Source: Capsicum annuum
Lineage: Eukaryota > Streptophyta > Magnoliopsida > Solanales > Solanaceae
Direction: 5' to 3'
Length of the DNA stretch: 64,000 nucleotides
Assembly: GCF_002878395.1 (NCBI RefSeq)
Contig: NC_061121.1
Span: 138,976,458 to 139,040,457 of the forward strand
Shown here: positions 45,601 through 56,759 of the stretch, in pieces
Numbering within the stretch: the stretch's first letter is position 1
How the letters are laid out: each line of letters begins with the position of its first letter
Position numbers and translations under genes: made by a program
The notes under the pieces: model-generated
Database searches by the model: none
Told to the model about the DNA's origin: nothing
The model's input: only the letters and a program-made list of their open reading frames with translations

Positions 45601-45895
45601 ACTCAAGGTAGGTTAGGCTTACTTGTTGTTAGATTGAGCTTAATTGTAGTATAATTATGATATCTTGTGAGATTGAACGATGTCTTAGATGATAAATTGG
45701 TGAATAATGATACTTGGGATTAGTTGATCCTCGTAGGTTATTAACCTTGGAAAATGTGATGCTTAACTATAGCCTAGAACCTTGGATAGTTCTACTTGAA
45801 GTCTCATGAATAGTATGAGAATACTTTAGTTGCTCTAGTAGAGGAGAATGATGTTGTTGACTAACCTTAAGAGTATGTTGACCTAGATATGACTA
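45601..45895. repeat. High-identity island of C's LTRs, 5' copy
   Basis: Matches 54540-54833 with about six substitutions and one single-base gap in ~295 bp, while flanking LTR sequence differs far more (roughly 75-88% identity by eye). Confidence 0.85.
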
Positions 45896-46719
45896 AGTTA
45901 TGAATTGTCCTTAGTGTTTGGAGTGACTTAAAAAGGATACTTGAAGAAGATTTTCCCTTATAGGCCTAGTAAGCATTGATAAGCCCTTATTGTGTGATTT
46001 AGATAACCTAGCCTAATTCTGGGAAGAAGTTATTCTTGTATAAGTGAACTAGTTATTCTTGTATAAGTGAACTTTGGCATTATTGAGATTTATTATAGGG
46101 ACATAACCCACCTTAAGCTTGAACTATGTAATTCCTTAGTGATGTAGATACTTGATTAACATCTAAGTTATGTTATTGAGGTTATAATGGTTAAACTCAA
46201 TTATCGAATATGCATGTGCTTGATAGTTGGATAATGTGTATACTTGATTGATTATCTTGTTGTCATGATATGGATTGCCTTGGAAAGTCTTGTAAATTAG
46301 ACCTATGGTTATTTTATCGCTTTGCTAATTGATGAATTCAAAAAATGAACCTCTAATTATGTTACCATTCTTGCTATGACCCATGTCTAATGATTACGCA
46401 AATTATTATGTGATGGATTTTCCTTTGGGTTAGTATTGTGAAAAGTAGGAGTAAAATAGGCATCTAGAGAGAATACACCTGACTTATAGTTAACTTGCTA
46501 ATAAATATATTAACCTGAAAAAGTGGTGATTAGATATATCATTTAGATACTCATGCTCAAGCATCTACTTATATTATGTAGTGATGATTAATAATAAACT
46601 ATGATGTTATGTGTTACCTTACATCACTTATACACTATTATTTTTGGTTGTATATGCTTATTGATTTGACTATATATGTATGTGTATAGCATTGTCTTAG
46701 AGGATGTGTAAATGTCATG

Positions 46720-47075
46720 ATGATGCCCGATATATCCAGAGGATATAATGATGTCATGATAATGCCCAGTGAATTCGGAGGATACAATAATATTGTGATA
46801 TTTCTTGGTGAATTAGGAGGATATAATGATGTTATGATGATGCCCGGTGAATTTATAATGATGTTATGATGATAGCCGGTGAATCTAGATGATATAATGA
46901 TGTTATGATGATACCTTTTGAATCTGAAGGATGTAATGATATTATGATGATGCCCAATAAATTCGGATGATATAATGATGTTATGATGATTCCCAGTGAA
47001 TCTAGAAGAGGTAATAATGATATAATGATACCTAGTGAAAACAAAAGAGGTAGAGATGTTATGATGATGTTATGT
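46720..47075 (+). repeat. 39-bp minisatellite in C's 5' LTR
   Basis: Nine or ten diverged units of 'gatgatgcccggtgaatt.' + '.ggaggatataatgatgttat'. The unit length is a multiple of three, so every frame gives a 13-residue periodic peptide; this is a by-product, not a gene. Confidence 0.9.
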
Positions 47076-48645
47076 GTGGTGAGAATATATGAATACATAG
47101 ATGTATATAAAGTTTGTTATGTGTGGATAAACTCATTTTTGTACTAGATAAGAGGTGTGAACCTTGTTAACTCTAACTAGTAACTAGATGTAGATTATGC
47201 AAAGTATTACAGTAAGGCTAATTGATATGTTTAATCTTGTGTAGAACCAAGGGCTCACCAAGTAAATCTACTTGACTTGGACAAATGGTTACGTTATGGT
47301 ATTTCTCTTAGTAAAGTGGCTTATGTGATAACTAGTTGTCCTTAATAAATGACTATGACTTGTAAGTAGAAGCCTAGTGAACTAGTTGGTGGACCTTAAT
47401 TAGCTAGAATGTGGAAACTAGATATTAAGGTTGTTAAATGCTCAATAATAATAGACCTAGTATTGTATGATGAGTGGTTAAATTGACATGTAGTATGTGA
47501 TGTTGTGGTGGCTTAATTGATGACTTATATAATAGGAGGCTAACTAGAAAATGGCTTTGTGATGGGTGAATAAATAATAGTGTTTGTAACTTGTAGATTT
47601 TCCTTATTATATGACTAGTAAACTATAAGACTTGCAAACTAGTGTCTAATGGAAATAGAGGATAGCTAATATAGATTAGACATGAAGTTAATGATGAGTT
47701 AGAGATTAAATAACTATAACCATGCTATGGTGACATCAGCTTCGTTATGTCAAATTAAGGAATTGATGATTATTATAGACCTCGGTAAGAGGCCATAGCG
47801 GGAATGTACAACCTGTGACTTTGGTAACTTACTTGTGTAGTTGTGCCCTGATATATTGATGAACTGATCATTTGGTGTACTCTCTAATGGTATAGGATCT
47901 CTTTTTCTTTATACTCTAATGATTGTAGTTGTATTGATTATGGTAATTACATGATTGTTATTTTATATAAGTGGCTTTATTCTTCCAAAATAATTATTAA
48001 AGTTGTAAGAAAGTTATGGTATATATAGATAGGGAATATCATACTATTTTTCTTATTTATTTATTATTTAGACAGTGATATCAAAGAAGATTTAGGTTTG
48101 ATTTTGTACTTTGACTTTAAGTTATTGTGTTACTCTATAGCATCCTTATATTATAATATAGCTCAGTCGGACGATGATGCCTACTGGGTACCCATGTTTT
48201 GGTACTCATACTACACTTTTGTACCTTTTTGGTGCAAATTCGAGTTATAGTTTTCATCATTGAGTTGCGATCATGTGGTGTTTATCCTTAGGAGATAGGG
48301 TGAGCTCTTAGAGTTCGAGTTTCTCTATTCCCTTCTATCCTTATTCCATCTTTTTTATTTGAGAGAAATGTATAAACTATTTAAGACTATTAGGAGTTGA
48401 GTTGTAATTTCTATTATTGAATATAGACATTCTCTTATACTAATACTATCAAGTCATTAGGAGTGGTATTTGAATATCAGTTGTTTCTTTGTGGAATGTC
48501 ATTGTTCTATTGTGTTCCCATATAGGGTTCATGTTGGACGTTCCTACCAAGGTAACCCATTACATTAGTTTTTGGTTACGGTGTTGTCTTACCTACTGTG
48601 GGTTTGGTAGGTGCCATCATGACTCAAAAATTGGGTCATGACAAA

Positions 48646-48659
48646 TTGGTAATAGAGCC
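48646..48659 (+). other. Primer-binding site of element C
   Basis: TTGGTAATAGAGCC, two changes from the initiator-tRNA-Met PBS, two bases after the LTR end. Confidence 0.85.
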
Positions 48660-48850
48660 TAGGTTTCATCCATATTATTGGTACAAGAGTAAGTGTCAAA
48701 TAAAGTCCTACAGATTAGAATGTTGACGTCTATTTCCTATCTTCGAGAGGCTATAGGACATTCTTAGGAGTCTCTCACTTCTTTCAGTCATATCATGGTA
48801 AGAGTCTTAGTTGGTTTGTTGGATATTCTTTTGACTTTACTATTTCACAG

Positions 48851-50260
48851 ATGCTAAGGACTCATGCTACAGTTATACGTAAGGAGGGTCCTGAGACCCA
48901 AACTAATGATGTGTCCCTAGTTAGGGATCAGGGTGGACCTATCCAGATAATATTCCTTTACTCGAGCTAGAGACTCCTTTACCTCAGCCAGCGGTGGGCA
49001 AGGGACCATCTTAGGCTCTACCAGGATTCATCCCCTCTTTGTTGCTTAGAGATACTTTTATTTAGCTGTTGGGTATTATTGATGGTTTACAGACTACTGG
49101 GATAGGAGTACAGCCTACAGCTACAACTCTTGTAGTTGAGTTTCCTCCTATTCAGGTAGTTATTTAGCTGGCAAACACTCAACCAGTTGTGACCTAGACT
49201 TTTGTGTCTGCTGAGAAGAAAAAAATACTGGGTAGATTCTTGAGATTGGCTCCACTTAAGTTTTCTGGTGCCCCTAGAAAGGATACATTTGAGTTTTTGA
49301 CTACTTATGAGGATAGGCTTTGTGGGTTAGACAATATTATGACTCCTGGGGTGGATTACACCATATTTTCATTGGACATGTCTGATTGGCAATGGTGGAA
49401 AGGTTTTTTCAGTTCTAGTTGGATCTTTCCCTCTCTCTTAGGCTCAGTTCTCTAAGATGTTCTTGGATAAGTATATGCCACAGCTTGAGAGATTAGTTCA
49501 TTATATTGGAGTAGGGTTCAATGACAGTCACTGAGTATGAGGCTCATTTTCTTGAATTGGCTAGGCATGGGACTTCTATCTTGGATACAGAGTATGAGAG
49601 ATTTTGTTACTTTGTGCAGGGATTAAGACCTTCTATTTAGATGGCTACTTAGAGTTTGGTAAATACGGTCAGGACTTTTGCTAAGGTTTTCAATCAAATA
49701 AGAGTGATAGAGGACATGCAATGCGAGGGCCGTTATAAGAGGCACAAGTTTCTAGGCAGATTTTGTTAGAGTCGTAGTAGTTCTGAATTTAAGGGTGGTA
49801 TATTTTATGCTGGACATTCTCCACATCTATATTTTTACCCTCAGAGTCAAACTAGTCGGCCAGTTCAGGCAGCTCTTCAGACTACTGATGAGGGTTAGTT
49901 CTCTACTAGTGGTCGCCCTAGTAAGAGAGGTGATCAGTCCTTGAGCGATTCATACATAGGAAATGGTAGGCGTGGTAGCTATTCTTGATTGTTCAAAGTG
50001 GTGAGTTCTGGTTCTGCTCGTGATTCTTGTTTTACTTGCGAACATCCAGGTTAATTCTCTAAAGAGTTCCCTAGTTGTGGGGCGATGGTTGTTTCAGCCC
50101 AAGGAGCTACTCCCGTTAAGGCAGTTCATCCTTCAGGTTGAGGTGGTTAATGAGGTCGTAGGGGTGGTTACCAGGGTAATCAAGGTGGTACTCAAGTAGG
50201 CAAGATAGGAGTTCAATTAGGTTCCCAGCCAGGTGACAGGCGTCGTTAGTTATATGTAGT
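48851..50260 (+). pseudogene. Element C Gag (broken)
   Basis: ATG at 48851 (MLRTHATVIRKEG) is the likely start, 190 bp after the PBS. The capsid segment at 49230-49390 reads RFLRLAPLKFSGAPRKDTFEF, then YEDRLCGLDNIMTPGVDYTIFSLD and WWKGFFSS. Shifted frames continue with FSKMFLDKYMP (49445-49480). The zinc knuckle near 50026-50070 reads CFTCEHPG, stop, FSKEFPSCG: the first two Cys remain, the His is a stop and the last Cys is Phe. A Gly-rich stretch follows. Multiple stops and shifts. Confidence 0.85.
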
Positions 50261-50299
50261 AACTTTTAGACCTGAGGCTGATACTTCGGATGCTACAGT

Positions 50300-50900
50300 T
50301 ACAAGTGTGATTTTGGTATGCCACAACTCGACTCTTGCTTTATTTTATCCTAGATCTATTTATTCTTATATATCTACTTATTATGCACCACGATTAGACT
50401 TTACTAGTTAATTATTATCTATGCCTTTATGTGTATCTACTCTCATAGATAATTCTTTATTAGTTGATCAAGTATTCAGATCATGTGTTGTGGTAGTTAG
50501 TGATGTTGATACTTGTTCTAATCTTATTATTCTGGATATTTTGGATTTCGTTTTGATTTTGGGCATGAACTAGTTATCCCACAACCTTCTGGTCATGGAT
50601 TGTTATGCCAAGACCATTATCTTAGCCATGCCCAATGTATCCCTGTCGTGTTACAAGAAGCTATTAGCTGTGAGCCAATAGGGATTATTTCTTATTTTTA
50701 TGCCAAACGGCTTATACCGTGGGGTTGTGAGTCTTATCTCGCCTATGTATGTGATACCCATGGAGAAAGTCGGACGCTTGACTCTATTTCTATTGTGTGT
50801 GAGTTTCCTAATGTGTTTCCTATTGATCTTACTAGTATTCCACCTGACCATGAGATTGAGTTTGCTTTTGACCTTGAGCTTGGCACCTAACCAATTTCTT
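50300..50900 (+). pseudogene. Element C protease and linker (broken)
   Basis: HNSTLALFYPRSIYSYIS (near 50323-50376) is the retropepsin loop, in which the catalytic D-P-G reads Y-P-R; then YAPRLDF, MPLCVST, SLLVDQVFRSCVVVV and LIILDILDFVLILGMN. The linker at 50640-50890 reads EPIGIISYFYAKRLIPWGC, CEFPNVFPIDLTSIPPDHEIEF. The active-site Asp is lost. Confidence 0.85.
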
Positions 50901-51570
50901 TGGCACCTTACCGTATGGTTCCTGCTCAGCATAAATAGCTAAACTCCCAGCTCCAGGATATTCTTGGTAAGGGTTTCATTAGACCATGTGTGTCCCTTGG
51001 GGTAACCCTTATTTTGTTTATAATTAAGAAAAATGGATCGACGTGAATATATATTTGTTATAGGAAGTTTAACAAGGTAACAGTGAAGAATCACTATCTT
51101 ATGCCTCATATTGATGATTTATTCAACTAACTTTAGGGCATAACTATATTTTCTAATATTGATTTAAGGTCGATTTATCATCAGTTGAGGATTCAAGATG
51201 AGGATATTTTGAAGATAGCTTTTAGGACCCGTTATGGTCACTATAAGTTCTTGGTGATGTCTTTTGGGATAATTAATGCCCCTGCTATGGACTTGAAGAA
51301 CTGTGTGTTCAGACCCTATTAAGACTCCTTTGCTATTATGTTCATTAATGATATTCTTGTGTATTCGAGGAGTAGTGAGGAGCATACGTAGCACTTAAGG
51401 ATTGTGCTCCAGGTTATATGAGAGCATGTGCTTTTTGCTAAGTTCTCCAAGTGCGAGTTTCGGCTTGAGTCACAATCATTTCATGGAGATGTGGTTTCCA
51501 AGGTGGGTATTATGGTAGAACCAACTAAGATTTCGGTGATTCATGATTAGGATAGTCTTACATCTCCAAT
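50880..51570 (+). pseudogene. Element C reverse transcriptase (altered active site)
   Basis: [80 protein letters not shown] and [16 protein letters not shown] follow the family order. The catalytic motif (near 51340-51375) reads IMFINDILVYSR: one metal-binding Asp is Asn. [12 protein letters not shown] is the connection. Stops at K*LN, ST*IY, N*L* and Y*DS break the frame. Confidence 0.9.
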
Positions 51571-51639
51571 TGAGGATCATAGTTTTAATAGTTTTGTGGT
51601 TATTATAGGTGCTTTGTTGAGAGATTTTCTACCATATCA

Positions 51640-52140
51640 ACCCCTATGACTAGATTGACCCAAATTAAATTTCCTTTCTAATGGTTCAAAAAGTTTGAGT
51701 TAAGCTTTGGAAAGCTCAAATATTGTCTAACTTCAGCCTCGATGTTAGCCCTTCCAATTGAGGGTGAGGGATTCACTGTGTTTTGAGATACATCTGGTGT
51801 TACTCTTGGATGTATATTTATGAAGTAGGGTTATGTCATTGCCTATGCTTCTAGAAATCTTAAGGTGCATGAGCACAACTACCTCACTCATGATTTGGAG
51901 TTGGCGGTGATAGTTTTCACTCTAAAGATTTGGTTGCATTACTTGTATGGTGTGTATTGTTAGATTTTAATCGATCATCATAGTCATCAACATCGTATGA
52001 CCCAGCGAGAGCTTAATGTACGCCAGTGTAGATGGATGGAGTTGTTAAAGGACTGTGATATTTTCATATTGTATCATCCAGGTAAGGCAAATGTGGTGGC
52101 TGATGCCTTGAGCCGCATTGCAGTGAGTATGGGTAGTTTG
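51640..52140 (+). pseudogene. Element C RNase H (broken)
   Basis: [76 protein letters not shown], then a TDHKSL-like region reading LIDHHSHQH and [24 protein letters not shown] near 52045-52115. The first catalytic Asp region and DALSR are present; several stops split the frame. Confidence 0.85.
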
Positions 52141-52389
52141 ATATGTATATAAGTTTCTCAGAGGCGTTTGGCATGGGATATCTAGTACTTATCCGATTTG
52201 ATAGTTCGCCTTGATATTTTTGATCCTACGAGGATTTTGGCTTGTGTGGAAGCAAGGTCCTCCCTATTTGAGCAGATTTATGATTATCAATTTGAGGATA
52301 ATAAGTTGTGTCTACTCTATAATCGGGTGATAAGTGGTAAGTCTAGGAGACACACTATACATTCTAGGGTATCTTGAGGTTTAAGGGTT

Positions 52390-53190
52390 ATATTTGTGTT
52401 CCATAACTTGATGACTTGATCCAGTTGATTCTGCATATGGCTCACAACTTTAGATATTTTATTCATCCTAGTATGGTCAATATGTATAGAGATTTGAGAT
52501 AGCGTTATTGGTAGGATGGTTTGAAGAGTCAGCAGGTTAAGGTCACGCATTAGCATCCAGGCAGTTTGTGTAAGATTTTACCTACTCCCTAGTGGAAAGA
52601 GGAAATGGTTACCATGGACTTCATAAGTGGCTTGCCTTGTACTTCCTGTGGTCCCAATGGTATTTGGGTTATTATGAATAGTTTGACCAAGTCGGCTCAT
52701 TTCATTCCTATTCATATATCCTTTAGTGCCAAGAGATTAGCTCAGATTTATGTTTTAGAGATAGTTAGTTTGCATGGGGTCCTATGTCCATTATATCAGA
52801 CTGTGGTTATATATTTACTTCACAGTTTTTGAGAGAATTTTAGGAAAAGTTGGGTACTTGTGTGGATTTGAGTACAACCTTTCTTCTACATATCGATGGT
52901 TAATTCGAGCGAACTATTTAGTTGCTTGAGGATATGCTTGGAACATATGTTATGAACTTTGGAGGACAGTGGGATCAACACTTAGCTTTGGTAGATTTTG
53001 CCTACAATAATAGTTATAATTCCAGTAGTGAGATAGCTCCTTATGAGGCTTTGTATGGTAGCATATGTCGTTATCTTTTAGCATGGTTTGAGACATCTGA
53101 GGTTAGACCTTGTGGTACAAATTTTCTTCAAGACTCATTGGATAAAGTCAGGGTAATTCAAGATAGGCTGAGAGCATCCCAAAGTTAGCA
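52390..53190 (+). pseudogene. Element C integrase core (broken)
   Basis: The N-terminal HHCC-like region is near 52430-52560 (HNFRYFIHPSMVNMYRDL). 52605-52832 reads MVTMDFISGLPCTS, IWVIMNSLTKSAHFIPIH, where the first catalytic Asp is Asn; the SDRG region is lost at a frameshift near 52795. After another shift 52922-53188 reads LEDMLGTYVMNFGGQWDQH, LVDFAYNNSYNSSSEIAPYEALYG and LDKVRVIQDRLRASQS. Confidence 0.88.
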
Positions 53191-53700
53191 GAAGGCTTAT
53201 ACAAACTGTAGACTCTGTTCCTTAAGATTCAGAGTTAGTGACTACGTGTTCGTTTGTGTTTCACCTATGAAGGTTGTGATGAGATTTAGGAGGAAGGCTA
53301 AGCCTAGCCCTCTCTATGTTGATCTTTTTGTGATCCTCAATATAATGGGCAAGGTATCCTATAAGTTATCTTTACCTCTAGACTTTATTGTAGTTCATCT
53401 ATTTTTTCATGTCTCTATGTTGTAGAAGTATATTCCAGATCATTCTCATGTGCTTAGCTAGGACTCGATCTAGTTAGAAAAGCATTTGATGTTTGTGGAG
53501 AAGCCCGCGCTTATTTTTGCTAGTGATGTGAGGCGACTACATTCTAGAGAGATTTTGGTAGTCAAGGTTCAGTGAAGGCATAACCAAGTTGAGGGAGCTC
53601 CTTGGGAGATTGAGAGTGAGATGCAAGCCCAGTATCCTTCTATGTTTGAGACTTTAGGTACTTTTTTCGTCTTTAACTTTCGTGGATGAAAGTTCCTTAG
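53190..53700 (+). pseudogene. Element C integrase tail, chromodomain-like
   Basis: LRFRVSDYVFVCVSPMKVVMRF, RRKAKPSPLYVDLFVILN, KVSYKLSLPLDFIVVHLFFHVSML, YIPDHSHVLS, then a TAG at the same residue where H and D have one, LEKHLMFVEKPALIFASDVR, HSREILVVKVQ and QVEGAPWEIESEMQAQYPSMF. Here the LASDVR part is in frame, so C lacks the one-base deletion seen in H and D. Confidence 0.88.
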
Positions 53701-54539
53701 TAGTGGATGTTGTAATGATCCTTCAGGTTATTGTCTGTGTTCTTTCTTATTTTTTCCAATAGAGGTTCTCTATAGCTATCCCAAGTCATCAGTGACTTGC
53801 TGGAAATGATAGATTGATTACCTGACAATTTGTTTGGTTTTTAGAACCACTTTTCCAGTTTGAAGTCTTTGTTGGTTCTAATTAACCATCGAGCAAAAAA
53901 TTCAGTAAAATGACCTTAAATGCAAAATTAGACTTCGCCAACGCGTTTGGAAAATCAAAATATATATGCTTACATTACTCATTTGCTCAAATGGTGGAAG
54001 AGGTGCAAACCTAGTATCGTGACTGCGGCCAAGCAGGGTCCGCGACCAACTACCTGAGGACTAGGCTAGGCCTATTTAAAGGATTTCTTGCCCTTAATTT
54101 TTTCTATTTTGTGCCTCCCTCTTGATCTTTAAACCGTAATAGAGTGTAAAATATTCAAGTGAGTTTTGTCGGTTAATTACCTATAAATCTATGGTAAGAT
54201 TCCTTTAAGTTATAGGTTAATTTCTTGATTTTTAGACCCAAAACCCCTAATGGTTTAAGGCTCAAGTGTATCCACAAATGTGATTGGTTTACTCAAATTT
54301 CTTGAGGGTTATAGCTCCCTAATAATATTTGGACAATGGGTTGGTCTCGAAAAAACATTTTCAAAGGTGGGACCCCAGTAAAGGGTTTTGTGTCATTTTG
54401 GACCCATGGAATAATGGTTCCATAATGGGTATGGTTAATTTGGTAATGAAACTTAAATTATGTTGTTAATAGCTTGGCTCGTGGAAGAAGCTTCAAAATA
54501 GGAAAGGCAAAGCTCGTTGGTTCGTGAGCAATTTTGACT

Positions 54540-54833
54540 CAAGGTAGGTTAGGCTTACTTGTAGTTAGATTGAGCTTAATTGTAGTATAATTATGATATC
54601 TTGTGAGATTGAACTATGTCTTAGATGATAAATTAGTGAATAATGATACTTGGGATTAGTTGATCCTCGTAGGTTATTAACCTTGGAAAATGTGATGCTT
54701 GACTATAGCCTAGAACCTTGGATAGTTCTACTTGAAGTCTCATGAATAGTATGAGAATACTTTAGTTGCTCTAGTAGAGAAGAATGATGTTGTTGACTAA
54801 CCTTAAGAGTATGTTGACCTAGATATCACTAGT
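54540..54833. repeat. High-identity island of C's LTRs, 3' copy
   Basis: Partner of 45601-45895; see there. Confidence 0.85.
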
Positions 54834-55204
54834 TATGAATTGGCCTTAGAGTTTAGGGTGACTTAGAAAGGATACATGAAGAAGTTTTTGCCTTATAGGC
54901 CTAGTAAGGATTGATAAGCCCCTTTGGAGTTAGTACTATCAAAAGTGGGAGTAAAAGAGGCATCTAGAGAGTATGCACTTGACTTATAATTGACTTGCTA
55001 ATAAACATGATAACTTGAAAAGTGGTGATTATGTATATCATTTACATACTCATGTTCATGCATATACTTATATTATATAGTAATGATTAATAGTAAAGTA
55101 TGATGTTATGTGTTACCTTACGTCACTTATACTCTATCATTATGGGTTTTATGTGTTTATTGATTTAACTACATATGTATGTGTATATCATTGTCTTGGA
55201 GAAT

Positions 55205-55615
55205 GTGTTAATGTTAAGATGATGCCCGGTGAATCCAGAGAATATAATTTTATTATGAAGATGCCCGGTGAATTCGGAGGATATAATGATGTTATAATGA
55301 TTCCCGATGAATTTAGAGGATATAATGATGTTATGATGAATCCCGATGAATTTATAGGATATAATAATGTTATGATGATGCACATTAGATCCGGAGGATA
55401 TAATGATGTAATGATGATGGCTGGTTAATCCAGAGGATATAATGATGTTATGATGATGCCTGTTGAATCCGAAGGATATAATGATATTATGATGATGCCC
55501 AGTGAATTTGGATGATATAAAGATGTTATGATAATGTCTAGTGAATTCGAAAGCGGTAATGATGATATGATGATGCCTGGTGAATACGAAAGGGGTGGAG
55601 ATGTTATGATGATGT
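55205..55615 (+). repeat. 39-bp minisatellite in C's 3' LTR
   Basis: Ten diverged 39-bp units. The plus frame reads repeats of MPGEFRGYNDVMM, opposite frames repeat NIIISSKF-like peptides. Unit order and variants differ from the 5' copy. Confidence 0.9.
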
Positions 55616-56759
55616 TATGTGTGGTAAGTATATATGAATACATGGATGTATGTTAAGTTATGCCGTGTGTGGCTAAACCCATTTGTATACTTGGGACATG
55701 ATGTCTTCCTTGGTAAATTTTTATCCATTCTTTGTCATTAATCACTAGATAAGAGGCGCGACCCTTGTTAACTCTACTTAGTAACTAGAAGTAGATTATG
55801 TCGAGTATTGGGTTAAGCCTAATTGATATGTGTAATCTTGTGTGGAACCAAGGGCTCACCTATTACATCTACTTGACATGGATAAATTGTTACGTTATAG
55901 AATTTTGCCTAGTAAAGTGGCTTATCTAATAACTAGTTGTCTCTAATAAATGACAATGACTCGAGGCTAGAATCCTAGTGAACTAGTTGGTGGACCTTAC
56001 TTAGCAAGAATATGGAAACTAGTCCTTAAGGTTCTGACATGCTCAATGATAATTGAACTAGTATTGTATGATGAGTGGTTAAGTTGACATGTAGTATGTG
56101 ATGCCGTGGTGGCTTAATTGATAACTTATATAATTAGTAGGCTAACTAGAAAACGGCTTTGTGATGGGTGAATAAATAATAATGTTGGTCTCTTGTAGCT
56201 TTTCCATATTTGATAACTAGTAAACTATACGACTTACAAACTGGTGGATCATGGAAATGGATGATAGCTAATATAGACAAGGCATGAAGTTAATAATGAG
56301 TTAGAGATTAAATAACTATAATCATGATATGGTGACATCGACTTTGTTGTGTTAAATTACGGAATTGCTCATTATTATAGACCTCGGTAAGAAGCCATGG
56401 TGGGAATGTACAACCCATGACTTTGGTGAGTTGCTTGTGTAGTTGTGCCTTGATATGTTCATTAATTGATATATTGGTGTACTATCCAGTGGTATGGGAC
56501 GCCGTGACTAGATCTTTATTTGTTTTTCTTGAGTGTACTTCCAAACAGTATGGGACGTCATGGTAAGTTCTTTTGCTTTATACTCTAATGATGGTAGTTT
56601 TATTGATTATGGAAATTACATAACTGTTATTGTATATATATAGTTTTATGCTTCCAAAATGATTACTCAACTTGTATGAAAGTTATCATATATGTGAATA
56701 CGGAATGTCATACTATTATTCTTGTTGATTAGTTATTTAGATAGTGATACCAAAGAAGA

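Larger units (their letters stand above)
44649..48643 (+). repeat. 5' LTR of element C
   Basis: TGTAACGACCCG...GGTCATGACA, 3995 bp, unusually long. Contains a near-perfect 22-bp direct duplication ('ttattcttgtataagtgaact', 46030-46075), a 39-bp minisatellite (46720-47075), and a block (45601-45895) almost identical to the 3' LTR. A ~435-bp segment (about 45990-46427) is absent from the 3' LTR. No credible coding sequence. Confidence 0.9.

Noticed and set aside
46720..47075. CRISPR-like regular repeats
   Set aside because: Tandem units without unique spacers, in a plant LTR.
55108..55428. 106-residue open frame with a repeated MPGEFRGYNDVMM peptide
   Set aside because: It lies inside element C's LTR and comes from the 39-bp minisatellite; antisense frames are repetitive too, and the 5' LTR copy does not keep the same open frame.
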